Positions 1-7,773 of a DNA stretch of 62,283 nucleotides are shown piece by piece (positions within the stretch are counted from its first letter, which is position 1; each line of letters starts with the position of its first letter). Source of the stretch: Lachnospiraceae bacterium. GTDB taxonomy: Bacteria > Bacillota > Clostridia > Lachnospirales > Lachnospiraceae. The stretch covers positions 1 to 62,283 of the forward strand of contig JAFYDI010000029.1 of NCBI GenBank assembly GCA_017544835.1, written 5' to 3'. Under the pieces are notes generated by a model that did not search any database, was not told the DNA's origin, and saw only the letters and a program-made list of their open reading frames with translations. The position numbers and the translations under genes were made by a program.

Positions 1-547
1 GGTAACCAACTGCACAGTTGCCACCTTTAGCACGAACGTACTTGGTAACAACGGATACAGATGCGTGTGCTCTGTGAGAAGAACCGAATGCATCGCATAC
101 ATAGTCATCGCAAAGAGCTGCAAGTTCTTCAGCAAACTTCTCGCCTGCCTTAGCGGGCTTGGTCTCTTCTTCCATACGGAAACGGGTATTCTGAAGAAGT
201 ACTACGTCGCCTTCCTTCATAGCTTCAACAGCCTTGGTAGCAGCTTCGCCGGTTACATTGTAATCAGCTACGAATACTACTTCCTTGCCAAGCTTAGCAG
301 AAAGAGCCTTAGCTACGGGTGCAAGAGATTCCTTCTCGTTGGGTCCTTCTTTAACCTTGCCAAGGTGAGAGCAAAGGATAACCTTGCCGCCGTCTTTCAT
401 TAACTTCTGGATGGTGGGAAGAGCTGCAACGATACGGGTATCGTCGGTAATCTCACCGTTCTTAAGGGGTACGTTAAAATCGCAACGTACAAGTACGCGC
501 TTACCCTTAGCACTAAAATCATCAACAGTTTTCTTGTTTAATGCCAT
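1..547 (-). CDS. pgk: phosphoglycerate kinase, N-terminal part (cut by window edge)
   Basis: Glycolytic kinase that transfers the phosphate of 1,3-bisphosphoglycerate to ADP in the cytoplasm. Only the first 182 codons are in the window. The frame begins [11 protein letters not shown] and shows the family's RCDFNVPL segment (residues 21-28), the DDTRI turn at 35-39 and the SHLG substrate loop at 60-63, followed by the LLQNTRF strand. The ATG at 547 is preceded by TTGGAGGACATTC, a good ribosome site. It lies about 97 nt downstream of gap on the same strand, the usual glycolytic order, but two hairpins sit between them. Identification is secure; the C-terminal nucleotide-binding half is outside. 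Confidence 0.97.
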   Translation of the reverse strand, partial: MALNKKTVDDFSAKGKRVLVRCDFNVPLKNGEITDDTRIVAALPTIQKLMKDGGKVILCSHLGKVKEGPNEKESLAPVAKALSAKLGKEVVFVADYNVTGEAATKAVEAMKEGDVVLLQNTRFRMEEETKPAKAGEKFAEELAALCDDYVCDAFGSSHRAHASVSVVTKYVRAKGGNCAVGY

Positions 548-588
548 GATGAATGTCCTCCAATTGGATTTTGTTTTAAATAAAAGAT

Positions 589-615
589 GGACCCGGCCCT
601 AGCCGGACCGGGCCC
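589..615 (-). terminator. GC-rich hairpin with T-rich tail between gap and pgk
   Basis: Read on the minus strand, GGCCCGG pairs with CCGGGTC across a GC-rich loop, and an alternative CCGGC/GCCGG stem is possible. ATCTTTTATTT follows. The shape fits an intrinsic terminator or attenuator that would lower pgk relative to gap; a role in mRNA processing or stability is equally possible. Confidence 0.5.
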
Positions 616-620
616 ACAAA

Positions 621-639
621 TTTCTTAACCTTTAAGAAA
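621..639 (-). repeat. perfect 8-bp inverted repeat just after gap
   Basis: TTTCTTAA and TTAAGAAA are separated by 3 nt, six bases past the gap stop codon. The stem is AT-rich and has no run of T after it, so it is a weak terminator on its own. It may act with the GC-rich hairpin at 589-615 to protect or process the gap mRNA 3' end. Confidence 0.4.
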
Positions 640-644
640 CCAAA

Positions 645-1661
645 TTACTTAAGAAGGCTTCCGAAGTGCTTGATGGTACGAACCATCTGGCTGGTGTAAG
701 AGTTCTCGTTGTCATACCATGAAACAACCTGAACCTGAGTGGTTCCGTTGTCAAGAGGAAGAACCATGGTCTGAGTAGCATCGAAGAGAGAACCGAATCT
801 CATACCGATGATATCGGAAGAAACGATTTCATCCTCGTTGTAACCGAAGGACTCGTTGGAAGCTGCCTTCATAGCAGCATTGATCTGATCCTTGGTAACG
901 TTGCCTTCTACAACAGCGGTAAGGATGGTGGTAGAACCTGTAGGGGTAGGTACTCTCTGTGCTGCGCCGATGAGCTTACCGTTCAACTCAGGAATAACAA
1001 GGCCGATTGCCTTAGCTGCACCTGTTGAGTTGGGAACGATGTTGATAGCGCCTGCACGGCTTCTTCTAAGATCGCCCTTTCTCTGAGGACCGTCAAGAAT
1101 CATCTGGTCACCGGTGTAAGCGTGGATGGTGCACATGATACCGGACTTGATGGTTGCAAGATCGTTAAGAGCCTTAGCCATAGGTGCAAGACAGTTTGTG
1201 GTGCAGGATGCTGCAGAGATGATCTTGTCTTCCTTGGTAAGATTCTGGTGGTTAACGTTGTAAACGATTGTAGGAAGGTCATTACCTGCGGGAGCAGAAA
1301 TAATAACGTGCTTAGCACCTGCATCGATGTGAGCCTGTGCCTTATCCTTGCTTGTATAGAAACCGGTGCACTCAAGTACTACGTCTACGCCAAGCTTGCC
1401 CCAAGGAAGGTTGTGAGCATCTGCTTCCTTGTAAATTGTGATCTTCTTTCCGTCAACAGTGATGGAATCTTCACCGAAAGAAACCTTGTCGCAAAGTTCG
1501 TAACGACCCTGTGTTGAGTCATACTTTAACAAATGTGCAAGCATTTCAGGGCTGGTAAGATCGTTGATTGCAACGATTTCAAAACCTTCTGCGCCGAACA
1601 TCTGTCTGAATGCAAGACGACCGATACGGCCAAAACCATTAATTGCTACTTTTACTGCCAT
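645..1661 (-). CDS. gap: glyceraldehyde-3-phosphate dehydrogenase, type I
   Basis: Oxidises and phosphorylates glyceraldehyde-3-phosphate to 1,3-bisphosphoglycerate with NAD in glycolysis. The 338-residue protein has full family length. It opens with the Rossmann motif INGFGRIGR (residues 7-15), has Asp34 at the end of the second strand (usual for NAD preference), and carries the catalytic SCTTNC motif with Cys153. The C-terminal WYDNE(N/W)xY segment is present as WYDNENSY. The ATG at 1661 follows CCAGGAGGAAATTAAA. pgk lies downstream on the same strand. A sigma-A-like promoter is visible about 90-115 nt upstream of the start. Confidence 0.98.
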   Translation of the reverse strand: MAVKVAINGFGRIGRLAFRQMFGAEGFEIVAINDLTSPEMLAHLLKYDSTQGRYELCDKVSFGEDSITVDGKKITIYKEADAHNLPWGKLGVDVVLECTGFYTSKDKAQAHIDAGAKHVIISAPAGNDLPTIVYNVNHQNLTKEDKIISAASCTTNCLAPMAKALNDLATIKSGIMCTIHAYTGDQMILDGPQRKGDLRRSRAGAINIVPNSTGAAKAIGLVIPELNGKLIGAAQRVPTPTGSTTILTAVVEGNVTKDQINAAMKAASNESFGYNEDEIVSSDIIGMRFGSLFDATQTMVLPLDNGTTQVQVVSWYDNENSYTSQMVRTIKHFGSLLK

Positions 1662-1696
1662 TTTAATTTCCTCCTGGAATATAAATATATTTTATT

Positions 1697-1728
1697 TTGA
1701 CACTTTAGGATTTACACTTTATTGTCAA
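1697..1728. repeat. inverted and direct repeat in the gap leader
   Basis: The segment begins TTGACA and ends TGTCAA, and on the minus strand contains AAAGTGT twice, 16 nt apart. It lies between the proposed gap promoter and the gap ribosome site. It could be an operator or a leader hairpin, but it does not match the CggR operator as I know it. Low confidence. Confidence 0.25.
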
Positions 1729-1746
1729 AATTTTGTCAGCGCAATT

Positions 1747-1775
1747 ATTTTATAGTATTTAAAGACAAAATTCAA
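1747..1775 (-). promoter_or_regulatory. sigma-A-like promoter for gap
   Basis: On the minus strand TTGAAT (1770-1775) and TAAAAT (1747-1752) are separated by 17 nt. An overlapping TATAAA would give a 15-nt spacer. This is the best sigma-A match upstream of gap in the gap-PHP divergent region. Confidence 0.5.
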
Positions 1776-1809
1776 TACTTCTCTTAATTAAATTAGTAAA
1801 AATCTGTGC

Positions 1810-1838
1810 TTTTTACAAAAAGAAATCGATGATATAAT
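1810..1838 (+). promoter_or_regulatory. promoter of the PHP gene, embedded in a 13-bp inverted repeat
   Basis: TATAAT at 1833-1838 is a consensus -10. The -35 is poor: TTTTTA at 17 nt or TTTACA (1812-1817) at 15 nt. The whole element is covered by an inverted repeat, TTTACAAAAAGAA (1812-1824) and TTCTTTTTGTAAA (1838-1850). That arrangement suggests binding of a dimeric repressor or a leader hairpin. Confidence 0.5.
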
Positions 1839-1903
1839 TCTTTTTGTAAATAATTCCGTGCGTCGTTCCAAATCGCACAATCATATATAAGGAGGACACC
1901 GAC

Positions 1904-2725
1904 ATGCCTATTCTTGCAGATCAGCACATGCACTCTTCTTTCAGCGCAGATTCCAAAGCGCCTCTTAAGGACATGGTGGAAAGCGCCATTTCCAAAGGAC
2001 TTACCCATATCAATATAACCGAGCACAATGATTTTGACTACGGCGAGACCGAAATGTTTCCTGCCGGCACCTGGGATTTAAACGTAGACTCATATCTCTA
2101 CGAACTTTTAAGTCTAAGAGAACAATACAAGGACAAAATTACAATCGGTTTCGGCATTGAAATCGGAATGGTTGAATCCGCTTTCCGTAAGAATGCCGTA
2201 CTTGCCCGCTCTCATGAATTTGACTTTGTAATCGGCTCCATCCACGTAGTTAACGGCATCGACACATACGAGCCCCGCTATTATGAAGGCAAGACGGTCA
2301 AAGAAGCCATTAACGAATATTACGAAGCTATGCTAAGAAACATTAAGCAGTTCACCAACTTCGACGTACTCGGCCACATGGATTACATCGTCCGCACCGT
2401 TCCCGGCGGCGAGTCTGTATACAATTCCATGGATTATAAGAACTACACCGATGAAGTAATCAACATTCTTCTCGAGAACGAAAAAGGTATTGAGATTAAC
2501 ACTTCCGCCATATACAAGAGAGGCATGTCTCAGCCCAATCCCTGCATCGACATCATCCGCGCTTACAAGGAAAAAGGCGGCGAGATTATCACCGTCGGCT
2601 CCGATGCCCACAAGCCCGAGAACATTGCCGGTGCTTTCGATGTAGCCGAGCAGATTCTTCGCGATTGCGGATATAAGTACTACAGCGTATTCAAGGACAG
2701 AATTCCTACTTATGTGAAATTATAA
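1904..2725 (+). CDS. PHP-domain phosphoesterase, HisK/HisJ-like
   Basis: Metal-dependent phosphoesterase of the PHP superfamily; relatives include the histidinol-phosphatase of Bacillus and other Bacillota. The 273-residue protein shows the metal-ligand motifs in order: H8-x-H10 (ADQHMHSSF), E40-H41 (ITEHND), E86 (GIEIGM), H114 (GSIHV), H158 (GHMD) and D234-x-H236 (SDAH). The ATG follows ATAAGGAGGACACCGAC. It is divergent from gap, and no other his gene is nearby, so the substrate is uncertain. A general phosphoesterase role is as likely as histidine synthesis. It ends 22 nt from the convergent gene at 2748. Confidence 0.85.
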   Translation: MPILADQHMHSSFSADSKAPLKDMVESAISKGLTHINITEHNDFDYGETEMFPAGTWDLNVDSYLYELLSLREQYKDKITIGFGIEIGMVESAFRKNAVLARSHEFDFVIGSIHVVNGIDTYEPRYYEGKTVKEAINEYYEAMLRNIKQFTNFDVLGHMDYIVRTVPGGESVYNSMDYKNYTDEVINILLENEKGIEINTSAIYKRGMSQPNPCIDIIRAYKEKGGEIITVGSDAHKPENIAGAFDVAEQILRDCGYKYYSVFKDRIPTYVKL

Positions 2726-2747
2726 TGTTCGCTCTCCTTTTGCCGTG

Positions 2748-3581
2748 TTACAGCAGAAATTTTTCTATCATAAGTTGAATGACTTTGGTGTTAAGCGGCA
2801 GAACCGACGTCTCAAAAGTGAATATACAATTTTGGCCGTGGACGTGACCGTTTACGGCCATTTTGTTTATCTTCTCCACGTTGTTTCTCGCATATTCCGT
2901 GTTGTCCATCATCCCGAAGTGCTCCCAGAGATATTCTTTCTTTGTCCTGACGTTTAGGCAGTAAAAGTCGGGTCTTCTCTCTTCTCCGCCTATTATAAAT
3001 GGACACTCGTAATGATACGGAACCTTGTTAAGGATTAGAAGATTTGCAATATTTTCTTCGGCTTTCGAGCGAACTCTTTCTCCTTTTGCAGAATAGTATT
3101 CAGGATAGTCCGGTGCAAAATATCCTGGCTCGTACTTTCTGTCCTCCCACTGCCTGATATAGAGGTCGTCGGGGGTGATAAATGGATTTGTATACATCTT
3201 TCTCGCTTCGCTCATATCCTTGTAAACGGCTTCGACATTTCTCTTTTCTGTCATGCTCAAATATTTATCCCAAAAACGCAATTCCTCTTTTGCTTCTTTT
3301 ATAAATTTCAGGCAATAATCCTTTTGCGCCAGTTCTCTTATTATCTTTGTTTCTGAACTTGCCGGCAGATATGTGCCGTTTGTATCACTTTTTTCTTTTC
3401 TCCAAAAGTATTGGAAAGAATTCCTGTGCTTAATATCTCTAAGCATTCCCTGCGGTGCTCTTTTAACATAATCTTCCGCCTCCCTAACCGCGCTTTTCAG
3501 CATATTAGCTCTCTTCTGTGCCTCTGAACGTAAATCTAACGCCCAATCGGCCTGTGAAAAATGATTTCTTTTCATTGACAT
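2748..3581 (-). CDS. uncharacterised protein with a PD-(D/E)XK-nuclease-like C-terminal motif
   Basis: No family name recognised. The 277-residue protein is basic and helical over roughly residues 1-165. A C-terminal block follows that resembles the restriction-endonuclease fold: RSKAE (171-175, a helix Glu), RPDFY (Asp205) and LWEHFG (Glu220), that is D-x14-E-x-H. An AAAGGAG site lies 11 nt before the ATG at 3581, so I use that start rather than the in-frame start at 3614. No methyltransferase, toxin partner or helicase is adjacent. It is convergent with the PHP gene and preceded by a long AT-rich region with repeated GCGAAWAAW words. Nuclease activity is an inference from motif spacing only. 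Confidence 0.7.
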   Translation of the reverse strand: MSMKRNHFSQADWALDLRSEAQKRANMLKSAVREAEDYVKRAPQGMLRDIKHRNSFQYFWRKEKSDTNGTYLPASSETKIIRELAQKDYCLKFIKEAKEELRFWDKYLSMTEKRNVEAVYKDMSEARKMYTNPFITPDDLYIRQWEDRKYEPGYFAPDYPEYYSAKGERVRSKAEENIANLLILNKVPYHYECPFIIGGEERRPDFYCLNVRTKKEYLWEHFGMMDNTEYARNNVEKINKMAVNGHVHGQNCIFTFETSVLPLNTKVIQLMIEKFLL

Positions 3582-3959
3582 ATGTCTTTTTTCTCCTTTC
3601 GGCGAAAAAAACAATTAAGATGCCTCTTATTATTGCTAAAAAAAACTTCTCCTGTTGTAAAAGCGAATAATTCGGCAATAAAACGTGTTTTTTTCGCTAC
3701 TACTCTTTTGTAATGGCAATAAATTTAATTCTTTGGGGATTTTTATAGCCGATTGCCCGATAAACGGGATAAACTGGCGAAAAAAATCGTAGAAATGTGC
3801 TGATTATTCGCTAAATCAATTTCCGGAGTTTTGAAATAGCTAAAAATCAACCATAAAGCGGGATAATTATAGCCCGATGCCTTATTTCAGGGTGAAATAA
3901 GATAAAAGGTACCGGATGCGTACATCCGGTACCTTGGTAATATACTATAAATCAAATTA
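3582..3959. other. 378-nt intergenic region with GCGAAWAAW words and a terminator
   Basis: No gene seen. The AT-rich stretch holds five GCGAA(A/T)AA words in both orientations: 3602-3610, 3663-3671, 3688-3697 (reverse), 3777-3786 and 3804-3812 (reverse). The copies at 3662-3671 and 3803-3812 form a 10-bp inverted pair AGCGAATAAT/ATTATTCGCT. There are also two imperfect TATAGCC(C)GAT segments near 3745 and 3866. The right end holds the GH43 terminator. The left end must contain the promoter of the gene at 2748, but no clear -35/-10 pair stood out. Confidence 0.5.
3906..3935 (-). terminator. intrinsic terminator of the GH43 gene
   Basis: AAGGTACCGGATG and CATCCGGTACCTT form a perfect 13-bp stem with a 4-nt loop, followed on the minus strand by TTTTATCTTATTT. 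It lies 24 nt past the GH43 stop. Confidence 0.92.
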
Positions 3960-5381
3960 TTATTCAAGGACAAAAGAAGCAAACTGCAAATGGCCCTGAC
4001 CTTTGAAGGTGAAGTATAAGGCATTGACTCCGTCGGGAACGGTGATGTCGGCGGAGGTGTAGTGCCAGACATTGGCGTAGCCGATGGGAATAGAACCGAG
4101 TACCGGACCGTACCAGGCGGTCTTAACCTGAATTTCGCCGTTTGCGTAGCCTTTGGTCTTAACTGAAATCTTCTTAATGCCCTTGCAGTCGAAGTACTTA
4201 AAGCCTGCGGTGGCGGAATCACGCATGTTGGCGATGTAGCCGTAGTTCTCGTCACCGTCGCGGCCTTCCTGGGTAATCTTAGGGAAGCGGTCGTCCATCC
4301 AGCCTGACCATGCAACGTAGGTCATGTCGATATCGTTGAACAGGTTACATGCGATGTATGTCGGATATTCGCCCTTACCAACAAGAGGCTTGAGACCGCA
4401 GCAGGAAGTCATCTCTGCCTGCTTGAAAGTACCGTCCGCATTGGGCGTAAGCTTTTCAAAGCAGCCCTGACGGCTGTAATTGGTACCGTTGGTATGTCTG
4501 TGATAGAAAATGAACCAGTCATCCTTAATCTGCACCATGCTGCCGTGGTTATTGGCGGTATAGTAAGCGCATTTCTCGGCGGGCTTGTAAGAATCGATAT
4601 GAAGGTCGCCGCCGCTTACGAGAACGCCCTTATATTCAAAGCCTTCGCGAGGATTCTTGCTCATCATGTAGCAAAGCTCATGAAACTTAATAGATGAATA
4701 AATAAAGTAATAATACTCACCTTTCTTACGAATCGAAGGAGCCTCAAAGAACTCGTGTCCATAGTAAGAATCGCTTTCGGATGAATATGCGGAGCTCTTT
4801 GCAATAAATACGGGATCCTCTTCTATTGTAACCATATCGGGGCCGAGAACAGTGCACATGGGACCGCGACGGCTCTTATCGCCGTAACCGCAGAAGCCTG
4901 TGTAAAGGTAAACCCTGTCACCCTCTCTCAAAACGCCGGGGTCAAACTGAGGGTCTTCCTTGCCGCTCTTGCCAAGGAGTGTCCCGTCTTTGTAATGCAC
5001 ATGGTCATAAAACTCATACTTACCCGCGGGAGTATCACATACGGCAACCGAAACCGTGCAGTCATTGCTGATGGTGTAGTACAAATAATATCTTCCGTCG
5101 GGACCCACAGCCACATCGGGAGCGTAGAGATTACCCTGCAAATCATCATTGCCGGGTTCCTGATCCTTACGATAGATTACGCCTTCGTATTTCCAGTCGC
5201 CGAGATTGTCAACCGGAGCCGACCAGCACACATAATCTCCCATGCAGTAAACATCGCCGTTAAAGAAATCGTGCGAACCGTACACATATACCCTGTCCCC
5301 AAATACATAAGGCTCTCCGTCCGGAACATATTCCCATGAAGGAAGGTACGGATTGACTGCCTGTTTAAGTGTATCCAACAT
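3960..5381 (-). CDS. glycoside hydrolase family 43 protein (beta-xylosidase / arabinofuranosidase-like)
   Basis: Five-bladed-propeller glycosidase expected to release xylose or arabinose from short plant-polysaccharide fragments. The 473-residue protein has no signal peptide, so it should act in the cytoplasm. The N-terminal propeller (about 10-330) contains candidate triad residues Asp21 (YVPDGEP), Asp147 (FDPGVL) and Glu213 (FFEAPS), plus the LYAPDV strand. Residues about 350-473 form a beta-rich accessory domain resembling a carbohydrate-binding module. The ATG at 5381 sits 9 nt after AGGAGG; the in-frame ATG at 5402 would place that site inside the gene, so it is rejected. Neither a transporter nor a sugar regulator lies next to it. 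Confidence 0.88.
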   Translation of the reverse strand: MLDTLKQAVNPYLPSWEYVPDGEPYVFGDRVYVYGSHDFFNGDVYCMGDYVCWSAPVDNLGDWKYEGVIYRKDQEPGNDDLQGNLYAPDVAVGPDGRYYLYYTISNDCTVSVAVCDTPAGKYEFYDHVHYKDGTLLGKSGKEDPQFDPGVLREGDRVYLYTGFCGYGDKSRRGPMCTVLGPDMVTIEEDPVFIAKSSAYSSESDSYYGHEFFEAPSIRKKGEYYYFIYSSIKFHELCYMMSKNPREGFEYKGVLVSGGDLHIDSYKPAEKCAYYTANNHGSMVQIKDDWFIFYHRHTNGTNYSRQGCFEKLTPNADGTFKQAEMTSCCGLKPLVGKGEYPTYIACNLFNDIDMTYVAWSGWMDDRFPKITQEGRDGDENYGYIANMRDSATAGFKYFDCKGIKKISVKTKGYANGEIQVKTAWYGPVLGSIPIGYANVWHYTSADITVPDGVNALYFTFKGQGHLQFASFVLE

Positions 5382-5416
5382 AAAAAGAAACCTCCTCATC
5401 AAAATCTTGTAAATCC

Positions 5417-5513
5417 TTTTACTAGATTTTACCTAAGAGGAAGTTCCCATTACTAACCAAGTATTGCTCTTTGCTACCCAAATAGCCAAGAAATTTTACT
5501 AAAATTTACTAAG
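5417..5513. repeat. short YTAGTAAW repeats upstream of the GH43 gene
   Basis: On the minus strand four copies of (T/C)TAGTAA(A/T) occur at about 5417-5425, 5450-5457, 5494-5502 and 5506-5513. The outer two belong to longer, similar 20-nt segments about 77 nt apart. They fill the space between mnmA and the GH43 ribosome site and could be binding sites for a sugar-responsive regulator. Low confidence. Confidence 0.3.
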
Positions 5514-6545
5514 TCATACGATAACGCTTCCGGCAAAAACGTACTCTCCGTCATAGAAAACCGCCGTCTGCCCCGGAGTAATCGCCCTCACCGGTGCCTT
5601 AAGCTCCGCATAAAACAAACCATCGTCACCCCTTGAAAGCACACACTCTTCTCCCTTGTGCGCATATCTTATCTTGCACATTAAAGTCTTTGGAAGCATG
5701 CTCTCTTCTCCCGCCATAAAGTTCACATCTTTAACGGCAAAAGAAGTCGTAAACAAATCATCATTTTCCCCGATAACCACCGCATTGCGCTTCACATCGA
5801 TTCCCGTAACAAACACCGGGTGCCCCATTGCCAGATTAAGGCCCTTACGCTGGCCGATTGTATAATGAACAATTCCCTGATGCTTACCAAGTACCTTACC
5901 TGTCGCATCGATAAAGTCACCGGGCTTAGAATCCTTACCGGTAAATTTCTTCAAAAATCCCGCATAATCACCATCCGGAATAAAGCAAATATCCTGACTG
6001 TCCGCCTTATGCGCCACAGGTATTCCAGCATCCTCAGCCATCTTACGTACTTCACTCTTCTCATACTTACCAAGCGGCATCAACGTGCGCGACAACTGCT
6101 CCTGAGTCAGGTTACAAAGCGCATATGTCTGGTCCTTGGTGGCTGTCGATGCATTCTTAACCGAGAAACGACCGTTCACCATATCAATATTGGCATAGTG
6201 CCCCGTCGCAACGTAAAAAGCGCCTTCTCTGTCTGCAACCGATGTAAGCATATCCCACTTAATTGCAGGATTGCAAAGCGTACACGGATTGGGAGTTCTG
6301 CCGTTAGCATATTCATTTGCAAAGTATTCCATCACTGTGGCTTTAAACTTATCGGACACATCCTCAATCACATGCTTAATTCCAAGCACACGTGCACACG
6401 CGGCCGCATCGGAAGTAAATGTCTCTTCCTTAAACTGCTTCATGGTCACGCCAATGACTTCATACCCTTCTTTTTGCAAAAGAAGCGCCGCCACCGAGGA
6501 ATCAACGCCTCCCGAAAGTCCTACCACAACTTTTTTCTTGTCCAT
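5514..6545 (-). CDS. mnmA: tRNA-specific 2-thiouridylase MnmA
   Basis: Uses ATP to activate U34 of Lys, Glu and Gln tRNAs and inserts sulfur delivered as persulfide. The 343-residue protein has the PP-loop GLSGGVDSS (residues 9-17), the catalytic region NPCTLCN with Cys91 in the nucleophile position, and the second Cys187 in SQDICFIPDG. All catalytic residues are present. The ATG overlaps the stop codon of the upstream cysteine desulfurase by one base (TAATG). The pair forms the sulfur-donor/acceptor unit common in Bacillota. No strong terminator separates it from GH43. Confidence 0.96.
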   Translation of the reverse strand: MDKKKVVVGLSGGVDSSVAALLLQKEGYEVIGVTMKQFKEETFTSDAAACARVLGIKHVIEDVSDKFKATVMEYFANEYANGRTPNPCTLCNPAIKWDMLTSVADREGAFYVATGHYANIDMVNGRFSVKNASTATKDQTYALCNLTQEQLSRTLMPLGKYEKSEVRKMAEDAGIPVAHKADSQDICFIPDGDYAGFLKKFTGKDSKPGDFIDATGKVLGKHQGIVHYTIGQRKGLNLAMGHPVFVTGIDVKRNAVVIGENDDLFTTSFAVKDVNFMAGEESMLPKTLMCKIRYAHKGEECVLSRGDDGLFYAELKAPVRAITPGQTAVFYDGEYVFAGSVIV

Positions 6546-7699
6546 TATTGTTCTCTTATTCTTCTTAAATATTCAACGCTCTCACATAAAGCGTCAATAA
6601 TATAGTCTACGTCTTCGACGGTATTCTCATGACTTAACGAGAATCTTATCGACTGTCTGGCCCGCTCCTCGTCCCCTGTAATCGCGGTAATGACATGCGA
6701 CGGAGAATCTGTACTCATAACGCATGCAGAGCCCGTAGAGACGCATATACCCTTCATATCAAGGGCAATCAGAAGCGACTCTCCTTCAACCCCTGCAAAA
6801 GAAAGATTAATGACTCCCGGAAGTCTTCTCTCAAAGTTTCCGTTAACATTAACGCCTGCCAGGCGTTTCATGACTCCGTCATGAAGCCTCTTTGTGAGCA
6901 TGTCTTCGTACTCGGCCCTTTCGGCCATCTTATCAACAGATACCTTAGCCGCGGTCGCCATGCCCACAATCCCCGGCACGTTCTCCGTGCCGGCACGCAA
7001 GCCATATTCCTGACTTCCGCCGTGTATAAACGATCCAATCGGTGTTCCGCGCTTTACATACAGAAAGCCCGTGCCTCTCGGTCCGTTGAATTTATGCGCC
7101 GAAGCACTTAACAGGTCAATGTTCATCTTGTCCGGGTTTAGTTCCATCTTCCCGTAAGCCTGCACCGCATCCGTGTGAAAAAGCACTCCGTGAGCCTTCG
7201 CAATCTTACCGATTTCCTCAATCGGCTGAATTGTACCGGTCTCATTATTGGCAGTCATCACGGAAATCAGCACCGTATCATCGCATATAGCCCGCTCTAT
7301 ATCTTCGGGATTGACTCTGCCATCGGGCCCGACATGCACATATGTCACGCGAACTCCGTTACGTTCAAGATACTTAGCAGTCTCAAGCACAGCCTTATGC
7401 TCTATATCTGTAGTAATCAGATGTCTTCCCTTGTCGCGGCATGCATCCGTTACGCCTATAAGCGCCAGATTGTCGGCTTCCGAGCCTCCGGATGTAAAGA
7501 TAATCTCCCTGTCATAAGCAGACAGTGACTCCGCAATCACGCGCCTCGCATCATTAAGTCCCCTTTTTGCAATTGTACCCGCAGCGTAACTCTGCGAGGG
7601 ATTGGCATATATCTCTTTAAAATATGGCTGCATGGCCTCGTAAGCTTCATCACAAAGCTTTGTGGTGGCCGCATTGTCCGCATAAATTGTTCTTTTCAT
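6545..7699 (-). CDS. cysteine desulfurase, NifS/IscS family
   Basis: PLP enzyme that removes sulfur from cysteine as a protein persulfide, here probably for MnmA. With the ATG at 7699 the protein has 384 residues. It shows the N-terminal TIYADNAATT, the PLP lysine in SASAHKFNGPRG (about Lys203) and the persulfide cysteine in GSACVMS (about Cys326). The start is uncertain: ATG at 7699 matches family N-termini, but no good Shine-Dalgarno precedes it. The upstream bases are the T-rich tail of a terminator stem. An in-frame TTG at 7735 lies inside that stem and is less likely. Confidence 0.93.
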   Translation of the reverse strand: MKRTIYADNAATTKLCDEAYEAMQPYFKEIYANPSQSYAAGTIAKRGLNDARRVIAESLSAYDREIIFTSGGSEADNLALIGVTDACRDKGRHLITTDIEHKAVLETAKYLERNGVRVTYVHVGPDGRVNPEDIERAICDDTVLISVMTANNETGTIQPIEEIGKIAKAHGVLFHTDAVQAYGKMELNPDKMNIDLLSASAHKFNGPRGTGFLYVKRGTPIGSFIHGGSQEYGLRAGTENVPGIVGMATAAKVSVDKMAERAEYEDMLTKRLHDGVMKRLAGVNVNGNFERRLPGVINLSFAGVEGESLLIALDMKGICVSTGSACVMSTDSPSHVITAITGDEERARQSIRFSLSHENTVEDVDYIIDALCESVEYLRRIREQ

Positions 7700-7718
7700 A
7701 TTACCCATAATAACAAAA

Positions 7719-7750
7719 CAGCCGAGCCGCTTCAAGGAGCAACCCGACTG
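7719..7750 (-). terminator. intrinsic terminator after xer, abutting the cysteine desulfurase start
   Basis: On the minus strand CAGTCGGGTTGCT pairs with AGCGGCTCGGCTG over 13 bp with four G-U pairs and a 6-nt loop. TTTTGTTATT follows. The tail runs to within a few bases of the desulfurase ATG, so that gene needs readthrough or a promoter hidden within xer. Confidence 0.75.
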
Positions 7751-7773
7751 TATCCTTCATATTCAAATATTAA

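Noticed and set aside
2812-3006. Short open frame inside the nuclease-like gene
   Set aside because: Same-strand alternative frame within the longer supported gene; no ribosome site.
3740-3880. Imperfect TATAGCC(C)GAT repeats as a degraded insertion-sequence end
   Set aside because: Too short and imperfect, no transposase remnant or target duplication found.
5820-6605. 261-codon open frame antisense to mnmA
   Set aside because: It lies opposite conserved mnmA coding sequence, lacks a ribosome site, and its predicted protein has no domain-like composition.
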